From Billgrantia kenyensis (GTDB lineage Bacteria; Pseudomonadota; Gammaproteobacteria; Pseudomonadales; Halomonadaceae): 64,000 bases of DNA. Position 1 is the stretch's first letter; each line of letters opens with the position of its first letter. The translations under genes and the position numbers were made by a program. The notes under the pieces were generated by a model that was given only the letters and a program-made list of their open reading frames with translations, was not told the origin of the DNA and did not search any database. Location of the stretch: positions 124,001-188,000 of the forward strand of contig NZ_JACEFT010000002.1 in assembly GCF_013697085.1 (NCBI RefSeq). Direction: 5' to 3'. Positions 9,081 through 17,919 of the stretch are shown here, piece after piece.

Positions 9081-10511
9081 ATGAAGCTAGACCTGACCGC
9101 GCTGGAGCAGGCGCATGTGCTGGTGGTGGGGGACGTGATGCTCGACCGCTACTGGCATGGCGGCACCTCACGTATCTCGCCTGAGGCCCCGGTGCCGGTT
9201 GTTCGCGTCGAGGAGTGCGAAGACCGCCCCGGCGGAGCGGCCAACGTGGCCCTCAACATCGCCTCGCTAGGAGCCCATGCCGCCTTGAGCGGCATGGTGG
9301 GCGACGATGACAACGCCCGCCGGCTGGTCAGTCGCATGGAGGCGGCCGGTGTCGATACCTACTTCGAGAGCAGCCCGGGGATTCCCACGATCACCAAGCT
9401 GCGTGTGATGAGTCGCAACCAGCAGTTGATTCGGCTCGATTTCGAGGATGGCCTGGGTGAACTCGATACCCGAGGGCTGCTGGCGCGCGTCGAGCAGGGG
9501 CTGGCCGACTGCGACCTGGTGATCCTCTCCGACTACGGCAAGGGAACGCTCAATCGGGTCGAGGAGCTGATCGCGCTGGTTCGCGGCGCGGGCAAGCGGG
9601 TGCTGGTCGACCCCAAGGGCAGCGATTTCTCCAAGTATCACGGGGCCAGCGTGATCACGCCCAACCTGACCGAGTTCGAGGCGGTGGTCGGTCACTGCCG
9701 CGATGATGCAGAGCTGGCATCCAAGGGCGCCGCACTCTGCACCGAACTCGAGCTCGAGGCGCTGTTGATCACTCGCAGCGAGAAGGGCATGACCCTGATT
9801 CGTACCGATCACGAGCCGCTGCATTTGCCGACTCGTGCCCGCGAGGTATTCGACGTCACCGGCGCTGGCGACACCGTGATCGGTGTGCTGGGGCTGGCGC
9901 TGGCGGCCGGCCACGGTTTCCCCGAAGCCATGACCCTGGCCAACCTGGCCGCCGGGCTGGTGGTGGCCAAGCCCGGCACGGCCACGCTCTCCATCGCAGA
10001 ACTCTACACCGCAGTGCACGGCGACAAGCTGGCCGAGTTCGGCGTCATCGACGAGCTGCCGCTGATCGAGGCAGTGCGTGCCGCGCAGCTGCGCGGTGAG
10101 CGGGTGGTCATGACCAATGGCTGCTTCGACATCCTGCATGCCGGCCACGTGGCCTATCTTGAGCATGCGCGCCGGCTCGGCGACCGACTGGTGGTGGCGG
10201 TCAATGATGACGCCTCCATTGCCCGGCTCAAGGGGCCCAAGCGGCCGATCAATCCGCTTTCCCGTCGCATGCAGGTACTGGCCGGCCTGGGTGCGGTGGA
10301 CTGGGTGGTGCCATTTGGCGAGGACACGCCGCAGCGCCTGATCGAGGCGGTATTGCCCGACGTGCTGGTCAAGGGCGGCGACTACCGCGTGGAGGAGATC
10401 GCGGGTGGCGAAGCCGTCCGCGCCGCTGGCGGTGAGGTGAAGGTGCTGGGCTTCGAGGATGGCGTCTCGACCACCGCCATGATCGCCACCATCCTCGATC
10501 GCGAGATCTGA
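9081..10511 (+). CDS. hldE: Bifunctional D-beta-D-heptose 7-phosphate kinase / 1-phosphate adenylyltransferase
   Basis: A 476-residue, two-domain enzyme (E. coli HldE has 477) acting in ADP-heptose synthesis. The N-terminal PfkB/ribokinase domain (about 1-315) has [14 protein letters not shown] near 49-62 and the catalytic [11 protein letters not shown] loop near 258-268. The C-terminal cytidylyltransferase-like domain starts at about 345 with [16 protein letters not shown], including the HxGH nucleotide motif. ATG 9081 follows an AAAAGGAA ribosome site. The stop overlaps the waaA ATG by one base (TGATG). HldE and HldD together supply the donor used by the GT9 enzymes of this locus. Confidence 0.97.
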   Translation: MKLDLTALEQAHVLVVGDVMLDRYWHGGTSRISPEAPVPVVRVEECEDRPGGAANVALNIASLGAHAALSGMVGDDDNARRLVSRMEAAGVDTYFESSPGIPTITKLRVMSRNQQLIRLDFEDGLGELDTRGLLARVEQGLADCDLVILSDYGKGTLNRVEELIALVRGAGKRVLVDPKGSDFSKYHGASVITPNLTEFEAVVGHCRDDAELASKGAALCTELELEALLITRSEKGMTLIRTDHEPLHLPTRAREVFDVTGAGDTVIGVLGLALAAGHGFPEAMTLANLAAGLVVAKPGTATLSIAELYTAVHGDKLAEFGVIDELPLIEAVRAAQLRGERVVMTNGCFDILHAGHVAYLEHARRLGDRLVVAVNDDASIARLKGPKRPINPLSRRMQVLAGLGAVDWVVPFGEDTPQRLIEAVLPDVLVKGGDYRVEEIAGGEAVRAAGGEVKVLGFEDGVSTTAMIATILDREI

Positions 10512-11815
10512 TGGTCAGGGCAGCTCGGGGTTGGCCTCGTTGGCTCTATTCGCTGGTGCTCTATCTGCTGGCCCCCTTCGTCTGGAGGCGAGTGTGGTGT
10601 GAGCATGCGCTCACTAACCTGAGGCGTGAAAGGCTTGGACTGATACCGCGCATTGCCACCGAGTCGCCCCGGCTGTGGCTTCACTGCGCTTCGGTCGGTG
10701 AAGTACAGGCCGCCCGCCCGCTCGTCGAAGCGCTGCTGCAGCGCTATCCGTCCCACCAGCTGGTGGTCACCACCATGACCGCCACCGGCGCCGAGCGGGT
10801 CCACGCGCTGATGGAGGCACGGCGTCAGGCAGGCGAGCCTGAACGCCTGGTGCATCGATTCGTACCGCTCGATTACCCTGGCGCTGCCAACCGCTTCGTC
10901 GCGCGCCTGTCGCCTGCACTGGCAATCTTTTTCGAAACCGAGATCTGGCCCAACCTGCTGGCCGCCTGCCGGCGTCGCGGCGTGCCCACGGCGGTGGTCA
11001 ACGGCCGTCTGTCGCCTCGAGCCTTTCGTGGCTACCGCCGGCTTCGCCCGCTGATGGCCGAGGCCCTGGGGCAGGTCGACTGGCTGGCCGCCAAGTCACG
11101 AGGCGATGCCGAGCGTTACCGAGCCCTGGGCATGCCGGCCACGCAGACCGATGTGGTGGGCTCGCTCAAGTACGATCTGACGCCGGACGAGGCGTCCTGC
11201 GCGGACAGCAAGCGCCTTTGCACACGCCTGGGCTCACGTCCCGTGTGGGTAGCCGGCTCCACTCACCCCGGTGAGGAGGAAGCGCTGCTTCAGGCCCATG
11301 CCGCGCTGCGTCAGCCCTACCCCAACGCCTTGCTGATCCTGGTTCCACGCCATCCCCAGCGCTTCGAGGCAGTCGCCGAGCTGTGCCGTGAACGCGGCTT
11401 CTCGCTGGCGCGCCGCTCGCTCGGCGAGTGGCCCGGCGAGCGCACGGCGGTCTACCTGGGTGACACCATGGGCGAGCTGCTTACCCTCTATGGTGCCGCC
11501 GACCTGGCCTTTGTCGGCGGCAGCCTGGTCCCGGTAGGTGGGCATAACCTTCTCGAGCCGGCCGCCATGGGCGTGCCGGTGCTGACCGGGCCCGAGCTGG
11601 CCAACTTCGTCGATGTGGCCGAAACGCTGCGTCATGGCGGGGCTCTGGTCGAGGTGCCCAGCAGTGCGGCCCTGGCCGATACCCTGGTCACCCTCTTTCT
11701 CGACGAGAGCGAGCGCCACCGGCTGGCCGAGGCGGGCCTGGCCGTGGTGGCCGCCAATCGCGGTGCGCTGGCGCGAACCATGGACGGCCTGGAGCGGTTG
11801 CTTCCTGTGAAGTGA
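10511..11815 (+). CDS. waaA: 3-deoxy-D-manno-octulosonic-acid (Kdo) transferase
   Basis: A 434-residue GT30 enzyme that transfers Kdo from CMP-Kdo to lipid IVA. It has one N-terminal membrane anchor (about residues 9-26). The motif WLHCASVGEVQAARPL at about 57-72 carries the catalytic glutamate, FFETEIWPNLLA lies near 137-148, and the CMP-Kdo-site stretch VGGSLVPVGGHNLLEPAAMG is near 336-355. The adjacent Kdo kinase gene suggests a mono-Kdo core, as in Haemophilus, but this cannot be decided from sequence. It is translationally coupled to hldE and convergent with rpiA, 15 bp away. Confidence 0.96.
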   Translation: MVRAARGWPRWLYSLVLYLLAPFVWRRVWCEHALTNLRRERLGLIPRIATESPRLWLHCASVGEVQAARPLVEALLQRYPSHQLVVTTMTATGAERVHALMEARRQAGEPERLVHRFVPLDYPGAANRFVARLSPALAIFFETEIWPNLLAACRRRGVPTAVVNGRLSPRAFRGYRRLRPLMAEALGQVDWLAAKSRGDAERYRALGMPATQTDVVGSLKYDLTPDEASCADSKRLCTRLGSRPVWVAGSTHPGEEEALLQAHAALRQPYPNALLILVPRHPQRFEAVAELCRERGFSLARRSLGEWPGERTAVYLGDTMGELLTLYGAADLAFVGGSLVPVGGHNLLEPAAMGVPVLTGPELANFVDVAETLRHGGALVEVPSSAALADTLVTLFLDESERHRLAEAGLAVVAANRGALARTMDGLERLLPVK

Positions 11816-11830
11816 GCGGTCGCTGACCTG

Positions 11831-12505
11831 TCAGGCCGGGGACAGCCGCTCGACACCCTGCTCGGTTCCCAGCAGCAGCACGTCGGCACCGCGCGCGGCG
11901 AACAGGCCGTTGGTGACCACCCCGACGATGGCGTTGAGGCGGGCTTCCATGGTGACCGGATCATCGATCATGAAGTCATGGCAGTCGAGGATCTGGTTGC
12001 CGTTGTCGGTCACCACCCCTTCGCGATAGACCGGGTCGGCGCCCAGCTTGACCAGCTCGCGGGCCACGTAGGAGCGAGCCATGGGAATGACCTCCACCGG
12101 CAGCGGAAAGGCTCCCAGGCGCTCGACCCTCTTCGAACCGTCGGCGATGCAGATGAAGCGCTCGGCGCAGGCCGCCACGATCTTTTCACGGGTCAACGCA
12201 GCGCCGCCGCCCTTGATCATGTGTAAGTGAGCGTTCACTTCGTCGGCGCCATCGATATAGAAAGGCACGGTGCCCACTTCGTTGAGCTCGAATACCTCGA
12301 TGCCATGACGCCGCAGGCGCTCGGCGCTGGCGTCGGAGCTGGCCACGGCACCCTTGAAGTCATCTCGCAACCGGGCCAGCCGGTCGATGAACAGATTGGC
12401 GGTGGAACCGGTGCCGATGCCGAGGATGGTATCGCGCTCGAGCCATGGTTCGATTTCCGCAATGGCAGCGGCGGCCACGGCGGCCTTGAGTTCGTCCTGG
12501 GTCAT
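11831..12505 (-). CDS. rpiA: Ribose-5-phosphate isomerase A
   Basis: A 224-residue cytosolic enzyme interconverting ribose 5-phosphate and ribulose 5-phosphate. It has the phosphate loop [14 protein letters not shown] near 28-41, the catalytic-Asp motif IDGADEVN near 83-90 and [12 protein letters not shown] near 96-107. An in-frame ATG 39 bp further upstream would add 13 residues with no family counterpart, so ATG 12505 is chosen; E. coli RpiA has 219 residues. It is divergent from ilvA, and a good -10 box lies about 40 bp upstream. Confidence 0.96.
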   Translation of the reverse strand: MTQDELKAAVAAAAIAEIEPWLERDTILGIGTGSTANLFIDRLARLRDDFKGAVASSDASAERLRRHGIEVFELNEVGTVPFYIDGADEVNAHLHMIKGGGAALTREKIVAACAERFICIADGSKRVERLGAFPLPVEVIPMARSYVARELVKLGADPVYREGVVTDNGNQILDCHDFMIDDPVTMEARLNAIVGVVTNGLFAARGADVLLLGTEQGVERLSPA

Positions 12506-12542
12506 CACTTGCTCACTGTGAGTGGGTGGCGAATGTCGCGCC

Positions 12543-12572
12543 ATTATAAGCCAGGAAGGGGCGCGATGCCGA
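12543..12572 (-). promoter_or_regulatory. Probable sigma-70 promoter of rpiA
   Basis: On the minus strand a perfect TATAAT -10 box (12548-12543) follows a TCGGCA -35 (12572-12567) at 18 bp spacing. The start point would lie about 30 bases before the rpiA ATG. The -35 matches consensus at only four of six positions. Confidence 0.55.
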
Positions 12573-12674
12573 CGCGTTCGCTGGACGCCAAGGGGCCAGA
12601 AATGCTACCTATAGGGGTTCGCTCTGCATTGCAGCAAACGCTGCGGCCCCATTGCGCCACCCTTGGAAATCAGG

Positions 12675-14189
12675 ATGCTCGAAGCCACCGTCAAGAAGAT
12701 CCTCCAGGCTCATGTCTATGAGGCTGCTCGCGAAACACCCATCTCCCCGGCACCTTTCCTTTCACGGCGCTTCAATAATCAGATCCTGATCAAGCGTGAG
12801 GATCTGCAGCCCGTCTATTCGTTCAAGATTCGCGGTGCCTACAACAAGATGGCCCAGCTCTCCGAGGAGCAGAAGGCCAAAGGCGTGATCGCCGCCTCGG
12901 CCGGCAATCACGCCCAGGGGCTGGCCATGGCGGCCAAGCTGATGGGCGTCAAGGCAGTCATCGTCATGCCCCGCATTACCCCGGAGATCAAGGTCCAGGC
13001 AGTACGTGCCAGGGGGGCCAAGGTGGTACTCAAGGGCGACGCCTTTGCCGCCGCCGCCGAGCATGCCCAGGAGCTGATGGCCGAGCACGGCTACACCTAC
13101 ATCCCGCCCTTCGATGACATCGACGTCATCGCCGGCCAGGGCACGGTGGCGGTGGAGATCCTGCGTCAGTACACCGGGCCGCTGGATGCGATCTTCGTGC
13201 CGGTGGGCGGCGGCGGGCTGATCGCCGGCGTGGCGGCCTACGTCAAGTACCTGCGTCCGGACATCAAGGTGATCGGCGTGGAGGCAGAGGACAGCGCCTG
13301 TCTCAAGGCAGCGCTTGCGGCGGGCAAGCGGGTGACGCTTTCCCAGGTCGGCGTCTTCGCCGAGGGCGTGGCGGTCGCCCAGATCGGCAAGGTGCCGTTC
13401 AAGATCGTGCGCGACCTGATCGACGACGTCATCACGGTCAATGCCGACGAAATGTGCGCGGCGGTCAAGGACATCTTCGACGACACCCGTGCCGTGTCGG
13501 AGACCTCCGGGGCGCTGTCGCTCGCCGGACTCAAGAAATACATCCAGCAGACCGGCGTCGAGGGGCAGACCCTGCTGTGCATCAACTCGGGGGCCAACAC
13601 CAATTTCGACCGCCTGCAGCATATCGCCGAGCGCACCGAGCTGGGCGAACAGCGCGAGGCGATCCTGGCCGTGACCATTCCCGAGCGCCCCGGCAGCTTC
13701 AAGAAGTTCTGCCGCATCGTCGGCAAGCGCATGGTGACGGAGTTCAACTATCGCTACGCCGACCCCGAGGAAGCGCACATCTTCGTCGGCGTGCAGGTCA
13801 AACCGGGCGGCGAGGACCGCCAGGCGGTAATCGACAAGCTGCGCGAGTCTGGCTATCCGGTGGTCGATCTTACCGACAACGAGCTGGCCAAGCTGCATAT
13901 TCGCCATCTGGGCGGAGGCCGGCCCAAGGAGCACTTCGACGAGGAGGTGTATCGCTTCGAGTTCCCCGAGCGTCCCGGAGCGCTGATGAATTTCCTCACC
14001 CACCTGCCCCAGGACTGGAATATCTCGCTGTTCCACTACCGCAACCACGGCGCCGCCTTCGGTCGCGTGCTGGTCGGCATGCAGATTCCCAACGGTGATC
14101 GCTCCCACGTCGAGGAGTACTTCGACGATATCGGTTATCGCTATTGGAAGGAGTCGGACAACGACGCCTATCGGCTGTTCATGGCCTGA
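12675..14189 (+). CDS. ilvA: Threonine ammonia-lyase (biosynthetic)
   Basis: A 504-residue PLP enzyme (E. coli IlvA has 514) that deaminates threonine to 2-oxobutanoate, the first committed step of isoleucine synthesis. The PLP lysine is in SFKIRGAYNKM near residue 56, the glycine-rich phosphate loop is PVGGGGLIAGV near 178-188, and SAGNHAQG lies near 77-84. Two ACT-like regulatory domains occupy about 325-504, which distinguishes it from the short catabolic TdcB type. ATG 12675 is preceded by GGA eight bases upstream; an in-frame TTG 12 bases earlier has no ribosome site. No leader peptide or attenuator is evident upstream. Confidence 0.96.
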   Translation: MLEATVKKILQAHVYEAARETPISPAPFLSRRFNNQILIKREDLQPVYSFKIRGAYNKMAQLSEEQKAKGVIAASAGNHAQGLAMAAKLMGVKAVIVMPRITPEIKVQAVRARGAKVVLKGDAFAAAAEHAQELMAEHGYTYIPPFDDIDVIAGQGTVAVEILRQYTGPLDAIFVPVGGGGLIAGVAAYVKYLRPDIKVIGVEAEDSACLKAALAAGKRVTLSQVGVFAEGVAVAQIGKVPFKIVRDLIDDVITVNADEMCAAVKDIFDDTRAVSETSGALSLAGLKKYIQQTGVEGQTLLCINSGANTNFDRLQHIAERTELGEQREAILAVTIPERPGSFKKFCRIVGKRMVTEFNYRYADPEEAHIFVGVQVKPGGEDRQAVIDKLRESGYPVVDLTDNELAKLHIRHLGGGRPKEHFDEEVYRFEFPERPGALMNFLTHLPQDWNISLFHYRNHGAAFGRVLVGMQIPNGDRSHVEEYFDDIGYRYWKESDNDAYRLFMA

Positions 14190-14274
14190 CGCCCGAAAAC
14201 CATGGGTGAGCGCTGACTTACGGCAAAGGCGAGAACTGGCATGGGTTTCTTTTTGTAATCGTCGCTTCCAGCGG

Positions 14275-14304
14275 TTGTCATCAACGCCTGCCAAGCCCTA
14301 TAGT
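14275..14304 (+). promoter_or_regulatory. Sigma-70 promoter of the 31-residue membrane peptide gene
   Basis: TTGTCA (14275-14280) and TATAGT (14299-14304) are separated by 18 bp, each with five of six consensus matches. The start point would be near 14311, giving a leader of about 55 bases before the ATG at 14366. Confidence 0.65.
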
Positions 14305-14365
14305 CGGCGCTGTCACGGCTGCCGCCGTCACGGTTCAATCACGGGAACGTCAGGAGTTGGTAACA

Positions 14366-14461
14366 ATGAAGCGTAAGCCCGATCTGGTCATGGCACTGGT
14401 GCTGGCATTTGGCATTGGCGTCGTCGTCACCGGTTACGCCCAGGCGCTGGCAGGCGGCTGA
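14366..14461 (+). CDS. Small single-span membrane protein, 31 residues
   Basis: The frame encodes 31 residues: a basic start (MKRKPD), then one hydrophobic segment of about 20 residues (LVMALVLAFGIGVVVTGYAQ) and a short ALAGG tail. The ATG has AGGAG nine bases upstream (14352-14356). The gene is framed by a well-formed promoter and a textbook terminator, so it is an independent transcription unit rather than a chance frame. I believe similar short peptides occur in other Halomonas genomes, but I cannot check this. The function is unknown; N-in topology is inferred from the basic N-terminus. Confidence 0.75.
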   Translation: MKRKPDLVMALVLAFGIGVVVTGYAQALAGG

Positions 14462-14497
14462 GTCGGCAGGCAGTGCCATGATCAGATAAGCGATGGA

Positions 14498-14530
14498 ACC
14501 GGTCGAAGCCAGGCTTCGACCGGTTTTTTT
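14498..14530 (+). terminator. Rho-independent terminator after the small membrane protein
   Basis: A perfect 12-bp stem (14498-14509 with 14513-14524) with a CAG loop is followed by seven T residues. It lies 36 bp after the small ORF stop and before the convergent fau gene. Confidence 0.95.
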
Positions 14531-14548
14531 ATATGCAGATCGCGAGGC

Positions 14549-15178
14549 TCAGGGACGCACGACCCGCGAGTCGCTGACGATGGCGTCGAGCGGTACGTCC
14601 CAGGGGGCCGCCGGCAGGCAGTCTACCCGCTGGCAGTCGTGGGCCAGCCCGATCAGTGTCGGCCGCGGTCCCGGTCGCCGGGTGAACGCCAGGCTGCGGT
14701 CGTAGAAACCGCCGCCCATGCCCATGCGCTGGCCCTGGTCGTCAAAACCGACCAGGGGCAGCAGGATCAGGTCCAGTGCCCAGGTTGCCTGCCGGCGTGC
14801 ACGATGGGCGCCATGGCGGGTCTGCGGTTCAGGGATGCCAAAGCGGTTGCGGCGCATGGGCGTTCCCGGGTGGTAGTGCACGAACCACAGGGTATTGTCG
14901 GAAAGCGGCTTCAACACGGGAAGGTAGACTCGTACGCCGCGCTGGGTCAGCCAGGGAATGAGCGGGCGGGGGTCGATCTCGCCGTCGTTGGGAAGGTATA
15001 GCGCGACTCGCCTGGCGCGGTGCAGCTCGGGCAGCTGCCTCAGGCGATGACACAGGGCACGGTCGGCTTGCTTGCGCTGGCTCGGGCTCAAGGACCGCCG
15101 TCGCTGGCGCAGAGCCTGGCGAAGCTGGCGGCGAGAAGCGAAGTCGTCGGCGACAAGAGCGTCGGGCAGTAGAGGCAT
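14549..15178 (-). CDS. fau: 5-formyltetrahydrofolate cyclo-ligase
   Basis: A 209-residue member of the YgfA/MTHFS family, which converts 5-formyl-THF to 5,10-methenyl-THF with ATP. Visible are the N-terminal basic segment RQALRQRRRSLSPSQRKQAD (about residues 19-38), the substrate motif LPNDGEIDPRPLI near 62-74 and the conserved PLVGFDDQGQRMGMGGGFYDRS phosphate-binding region, which starts near residue 140. It lies downstream of 6S RNA on the same strand, the classical zapA-ssrS-ygfA order of gammaproteobacteria, so read-through from the 6S promoter is expected. Confidence 0.94.
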   Translation of the reverse strand: MPLLPDALVADDFASRRQLRQALRQRRRSLSPSQRKQADRALCHRLRQLPELHRARRVALYLPNDGEIDPRPLIPWLTQRGVRVYLPVLKPLSDNTLWFVHYHPGTPMRRNRFGIPEPQTRHGAHRARRQATWALDLILLPLVGFDDQGQRMGMGGGFYDRSLAFTRRPGPRPTLIGLAHDCQRVDCLPAAPWDVPLDAIVSDSRVVRP

Positions 15179-15187
15179 GATACGCTA

Positions 15188-15372
15188 AGGTTCCCCAGAG
15201 TGCCGCTGTCGTTCTGGCCCTTGAACCCTTGGTTCAAGGTGGGTGGCCGCAGCCGAACCGTCAGGCTTTCCGACGCACGGACATGCACACGGGTCCGGCT
15301 AGCTAATGGCCGCCCTGGGTATTGCTCATAGGCTCGAGGGACTTCAACGACTGGCCAACACCCCAGGGAACA
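15188..15372 (-). ncRNA. ssrS: 6S RNA
   Basis: The transcript reads on the minus strand between zapA and fau, the conserved position of 6S RNA. The 3' half contains the hallmark stem ACCTTGAACC...GGTTCAAGGG (plus strand about 15220-15242). The ends pair through GTTCCCTGGGGTG at the 5' side and CACTCTGGGGAAC at the 3' side. The length of about 185 nt fits the family. It mimics an open promoter and binds sigma-70 RNA polymerase in stationary phase. The ends are estimates, within about 5 nt, from the promoter and the closing stem. Confidence 0.93.
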
Positions 15373-15377
15373 TCTTC

Positions 15378-15406
15378 ATCCTATCAGAGGCGGGGGGTAG
15401 GTCCAA
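15378..15406 (-). promoter_or_regulatory. Sigma-70 promoter of 6S RNA
   Basis: On the minus strand, TTGGAC (15406-15401) and TAGGAT (15383-15378) are 17 bp apart. The predicted start near 15371 coincides with the 5' end of the 6S closing stem. The promoter sits immediately downstream of the zapA stop. Confidence 0.65.
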
Positions 15407-15408
15407 TC

Positions 15409-15729
15409 TCATTCGGCAGGAGTTGTGTTACTGCGTGCAGCGCTGGCCATGGCTTGCTCCAGGCGCTCGCTGAGCAGGCTCAGCTGGCGCTCCTCGTCAC
15501 GCCGTGTATCCAGCACTTCGAGCAGTTCATGGGCGATGTTCAGGGCGGCCATCAGCGCCACTCGTTCGCCGCCGAGCAGGTTGTTCTGCGAGTGGATACC
15601 CTGCATGGCGCGGTCGAGATAGCGAGCGGCCCGCTCCAGCTTGCGCTCCTCGCCCGGTTTGCAGGCGAATACATAATGGCTTCCCAGTAGGGTCACCTGT
15701 GCGGTGGTGCGAGTGGCGTCATCGCTCAT
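15409..15729 (-). CDS. zapA: Cell division protein ZapA
   Basis: A 106-residue protein that binds and bundles FtsZ at the division ring. The N-terminal globular domain contains the conserved TLLGSHYVFACKPGEERKLE (about residues 13-32). A C-terminal coiled coil follows through ELLEVLDTRRDEERQLSLL. ATG 15729 is chosen because CGGAG precedes it and the family begins at this point; 18 further upstream residues are open but not conserved. It lies upstream of 6S RNA and is divergent from ygfB. Confidence 0.93.
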   Translation of the reverse strand: MSDDATRTTAQVTLLGSHYVFACKPGEERKLERAARYLDRAMQGIHSQNNLLGGERVALMAALNIAHELLEVLDTRRDEERQLSLLSERLEQAMASAARSNTTPAE

Positions 15730-15886
15730 GCTGGGCTCCGGTGTTGGCTTGTCGTCCCGATGCGTTACCATCCAGCCAAACAAGACACATCAATTCAATC
15801 ATCCACTATAAGAGAGCCTTTCGCAGGCGGTCAACGCAGCGCCGTCGGCGAGAGGTCCATCACCGTAACCGATAGGGGTTCCCCGC

Positions 15887-16462
15887 ATGTCTTCGATCGA
15901 CGAACGACTGGACTTTTCCACCCTGGCCGACCTCTTCCTCTCCCATGGCAGCATGCAGTCGCCGGCTTTTCTCGATGGTCGGCTGTGCGCCGAGCTGGCG
16001 CTGCAGGACCTTGCCGCCGAGGCCTGGCTGGAAGAGGTCTGCCTGGGGCTCGGCGTCGAGCAGCCCCGTGACCGCGCCAGCGCCGAGACCCTGCTGGGCT
16101 GGCGTCGCCAGGCCCTGGAGGCGCTCGCCGACAGCGGCCTCAACTACGAGCCGCTGCTGCCCGATGAACTCTTCTCGCTGTCCGAGCGGGCCCGGGGGCT
16201 GCAGGAGTGGACGCTCGGTTTTCTCGAGGTCATCGACGACGCCGGCGAGGCCAAGCGCGAACGCTGGTCCCAGGCGCTGCGCGAGGCCATTGAGGACCTG
16301 GGTGGCCTGACTGCCATCGAGACCGACCTCGACGATAATGCCGAGAACGAAAATGATCTCTTCGCCTTGACCGAACATGCACGCATGGCCGCCATGCTGC
16401 TATACACGGAGCAGCATCCCGGCCGGCCGCAGGTGGAATCAAGCGAGCCGACCCACCATTAG
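15887..16462 (+). CDS. ygfB: UPF0149 family protein YgfB
   Basis: A 191-residue helical protein of the UPF0149/YecA-YgfB family. Features are an N-terminal segment DFSTLADLFLSHGSMQSPAF, a central GLNYEPLLPDELFSLSERARGLQEW region and the acidic C-terminus typical of the family. Members in pseudomonads have been linked to regulation of AmpDh3 and beta-lactam resistance; whether that holds here is unknown. It heads the ygfB-pepP-ubiH-ubiI cluster and is divergent from zapA. The 157-bp gap between them shows a possible TATAAG -10 box at 15807 without a good -35. Confidence 0.9.
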   Translation: MSSIDERLDFSTLADLFLSHGSMQSPAFLDGRLCAELALQDLAAEAWLEEVCLGLGVEQPRDRASAETLLGWRRQALEALADSGLNYEPLLPDELFSLSERARGLQEWTLGFLEVIDDAGEAKRERWSQALREAIEDLGGLTAIETDLDDNAENENDLFALTEHARMAAMLLYTEQHPGRPQVESSEPTHH

Positions 16463-16501
16463 GCTGCGCCCTCCCCCCTTACCCGGAGTACACAAGGAGC
16501 C

Positions 16502-17842
16502 ATGATGCTGCCCGACCCCCTGCCCCGCCCCGCGCCGATCGGCAACGACGAATACCACGCCCGCCGGGCGGCGCTGATGCAGCAGCTTCCGGCACACAGC
16601 GCCGTGTTGCTGCCCGGTGCCGGCCTGGTAACCCGCTCGCGTGACAGCGACCACCCCTTCCGTCAGAACAGCGACTTTCATTATCTCACCGGATTTCCCG
16701 AGCCCGATGCCCTGCTGCTGCTGCTTCCGGGGCGTGACGAAGGCGAGAGCGTGCTGTTCTGCCAGGATCGCGATCCAAGCCTCGAGGCCTGGACCGGCAT
16801 CCGCCTGGGGGCCGAGGGCGCCATACGCGAGCACGGTGTCGATCAGGCCTTCGAGAATGCCGAACGTGATCAATGCCTGGAAACCCTGCTCGACGGTCGG
16901 ACCAGTCTGTACCTGATGCTCGGCGACGCCGAGAGCCTGGCGCTGGCCGAAGAGGTACGCGAGCGTCTGGCCGGGCGAGTGCGTCGTGGCGCTTGCCCGC
17001 CCCAGCGCTATGTCGATCTAGCCCCGCTGCTGAATGAGATGCGCCTGCTCAAGAGCGAGGGGGAGCTCGCCCTGATGCGTCACGCAGCGAGGATCTCGGC
17101 GCTGGCACATCGGCGCGCCATGCGCGCCGCCCGCCCTGGGCTTGGCGAGTACCAGCTCCAGGCCGAGCTAGAGCATGAGTTTCGTTGGCACGGCGGCAGT
17201 GGCCCGGCTTACGCCAGCATCGTGGGTGGCGGCGGCAATGCTTGTGTGCTGCACTACATCGAGAATAACAAGCCGTTACGTGAGGGCGAGCTGGTGCTGA
17301 TCGATGCCGGGGCTGAGTTCGAGCTCTATGCCGGCGACATCACCCGTACCTTCCCGGTGGGTGGTCGCTTCAGCGGTGCCCAGCGCGACCTGTACGAGGT
17401 GGTGCTGACTGCCCAGGAGCGCGCCGTGGCCGCTGTTCGCCCCGGCGTGACCCTGGTCGAGGTTCATGACGGCGTGGTGCGCGACCTCACGGCCGGCCTG
17501 ATCCGGCTGGGACTGCTCGAAGGCGAGGTGGAAGCGCGCATCGAGGACGAAAGCTACAAGCGCTTTTACCTTCACTCGACCTCCCACTGGCTGGGGCTCG
17601 ACGTGCACGATGTGGGGGACTATCGCATCGAGGGCAAGCCAAGACCGCTGGAGCCGGGCATGGTGCTGACGGTAGAGCCCGGGCTCTACACCCCGACCGA
17701 TGAGGATATCCCCGAGCAGTATCGCGGCATTGGCATCCGCATCGAGGATGACGTCGCGGTGACATCCGAGGGACAGGAGGTACTGACCGGCGACGTGCCC
17801 AAGCGGATGGCCGAGATCGAGGCGCTGATGGCTAAGGAGTAA
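16502..17842 (+). CDS. pepP: Xaa-Pro aminopeptidase (aminopeptidase P II)
   Basis: A 446-residue M24B metallopeptidase that removes N-terminal residues preceding proline. It has an N-terminal AMP-N domain (about 10-145) and a C-terminal pita-bread domain with the dimanganese ligands visible in order: LIDAGAEFELYAGDITRTF (two Asp), HSTSHWLGLDVHDVGDY (His), TVEPGLYT (Glu) and GIRIEDDV (Glu). ATG 16502 or 16505 can serve as start; AAGGAG lies upstream. It is the second gene of the ygfB-pepP-ubiH-ubiI cluster. Confidence 0.95.
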   Translation: MMLPDPLPRPAPIGNDEYHARRAALMQQLPAHSAVLLPGAGLVTRSRDSDHPFRQNSDFHYLTGFPEPDALLLLLPGRDEGESVLFCQDRDPSLEAWTGIRLGAEGAIREHGVDQAFENAERDQCLETLLDGRTSLYLMLGDAESLALAEEVRERLAGRVRRGACPPQRYVDLAPLLNEMRLLKSEGELALMRHAARISALAHRRAMRAARPGLGEYQLQAELEHEFRWHGGSGPAYASIVGGGGNACVLHYIENNKPLREGELVLIDAGAEFELYAGDITRTFPVGGRFSGAQRDLYEVVLTAQERAVAAVRPGVTLVEVHDGVVRDLTAGLIRLGLLEGEVEARIEDESYKRFYLHSTSHWLGLDVHDVGDYRIEGKPRPLEPGMVLTVEPGLYTPTDEDIPEQYRGIGIRIEDDVAVTSEGQEVLTGDVPKRMAEIEALMAKE

Positions 17843-17863
17843 CCAGTGAGGGATGCTGCTTCT

Positions 17864-17892
17864 ATGAAATTACGTAATTTACATTACATAAT
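17864..17892 (+). promoter_or_regulatory. AT-rich promoter with nested palindromes upstream of ubiH
   Basis: ATGAAA (17864-17869) and CATAAT (17887-17892) form a sigma-70-like pair at 17 bp spacing. Within it lie a perfect 14-bp palindrome AAATTACGTAATTT (17867-17880) and an overlapping inverted repeat GTAAT-TTAC-ATTAC (17874-17887). The stretch is much more AT-rich than its surroundings. It looks like an operator overlapping the promoter; the regulator is unknown. Confidence 0.5.
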
Positions 17893-17919
17893 GACGTTTT
17901 GTAGTACGGGTATGGCCTC

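Noticed and set aside
9267..10166. 299-codon minus-strand frame inside hldE
   Set aside because: Shadow frame; hldE is conserved over its entire length.
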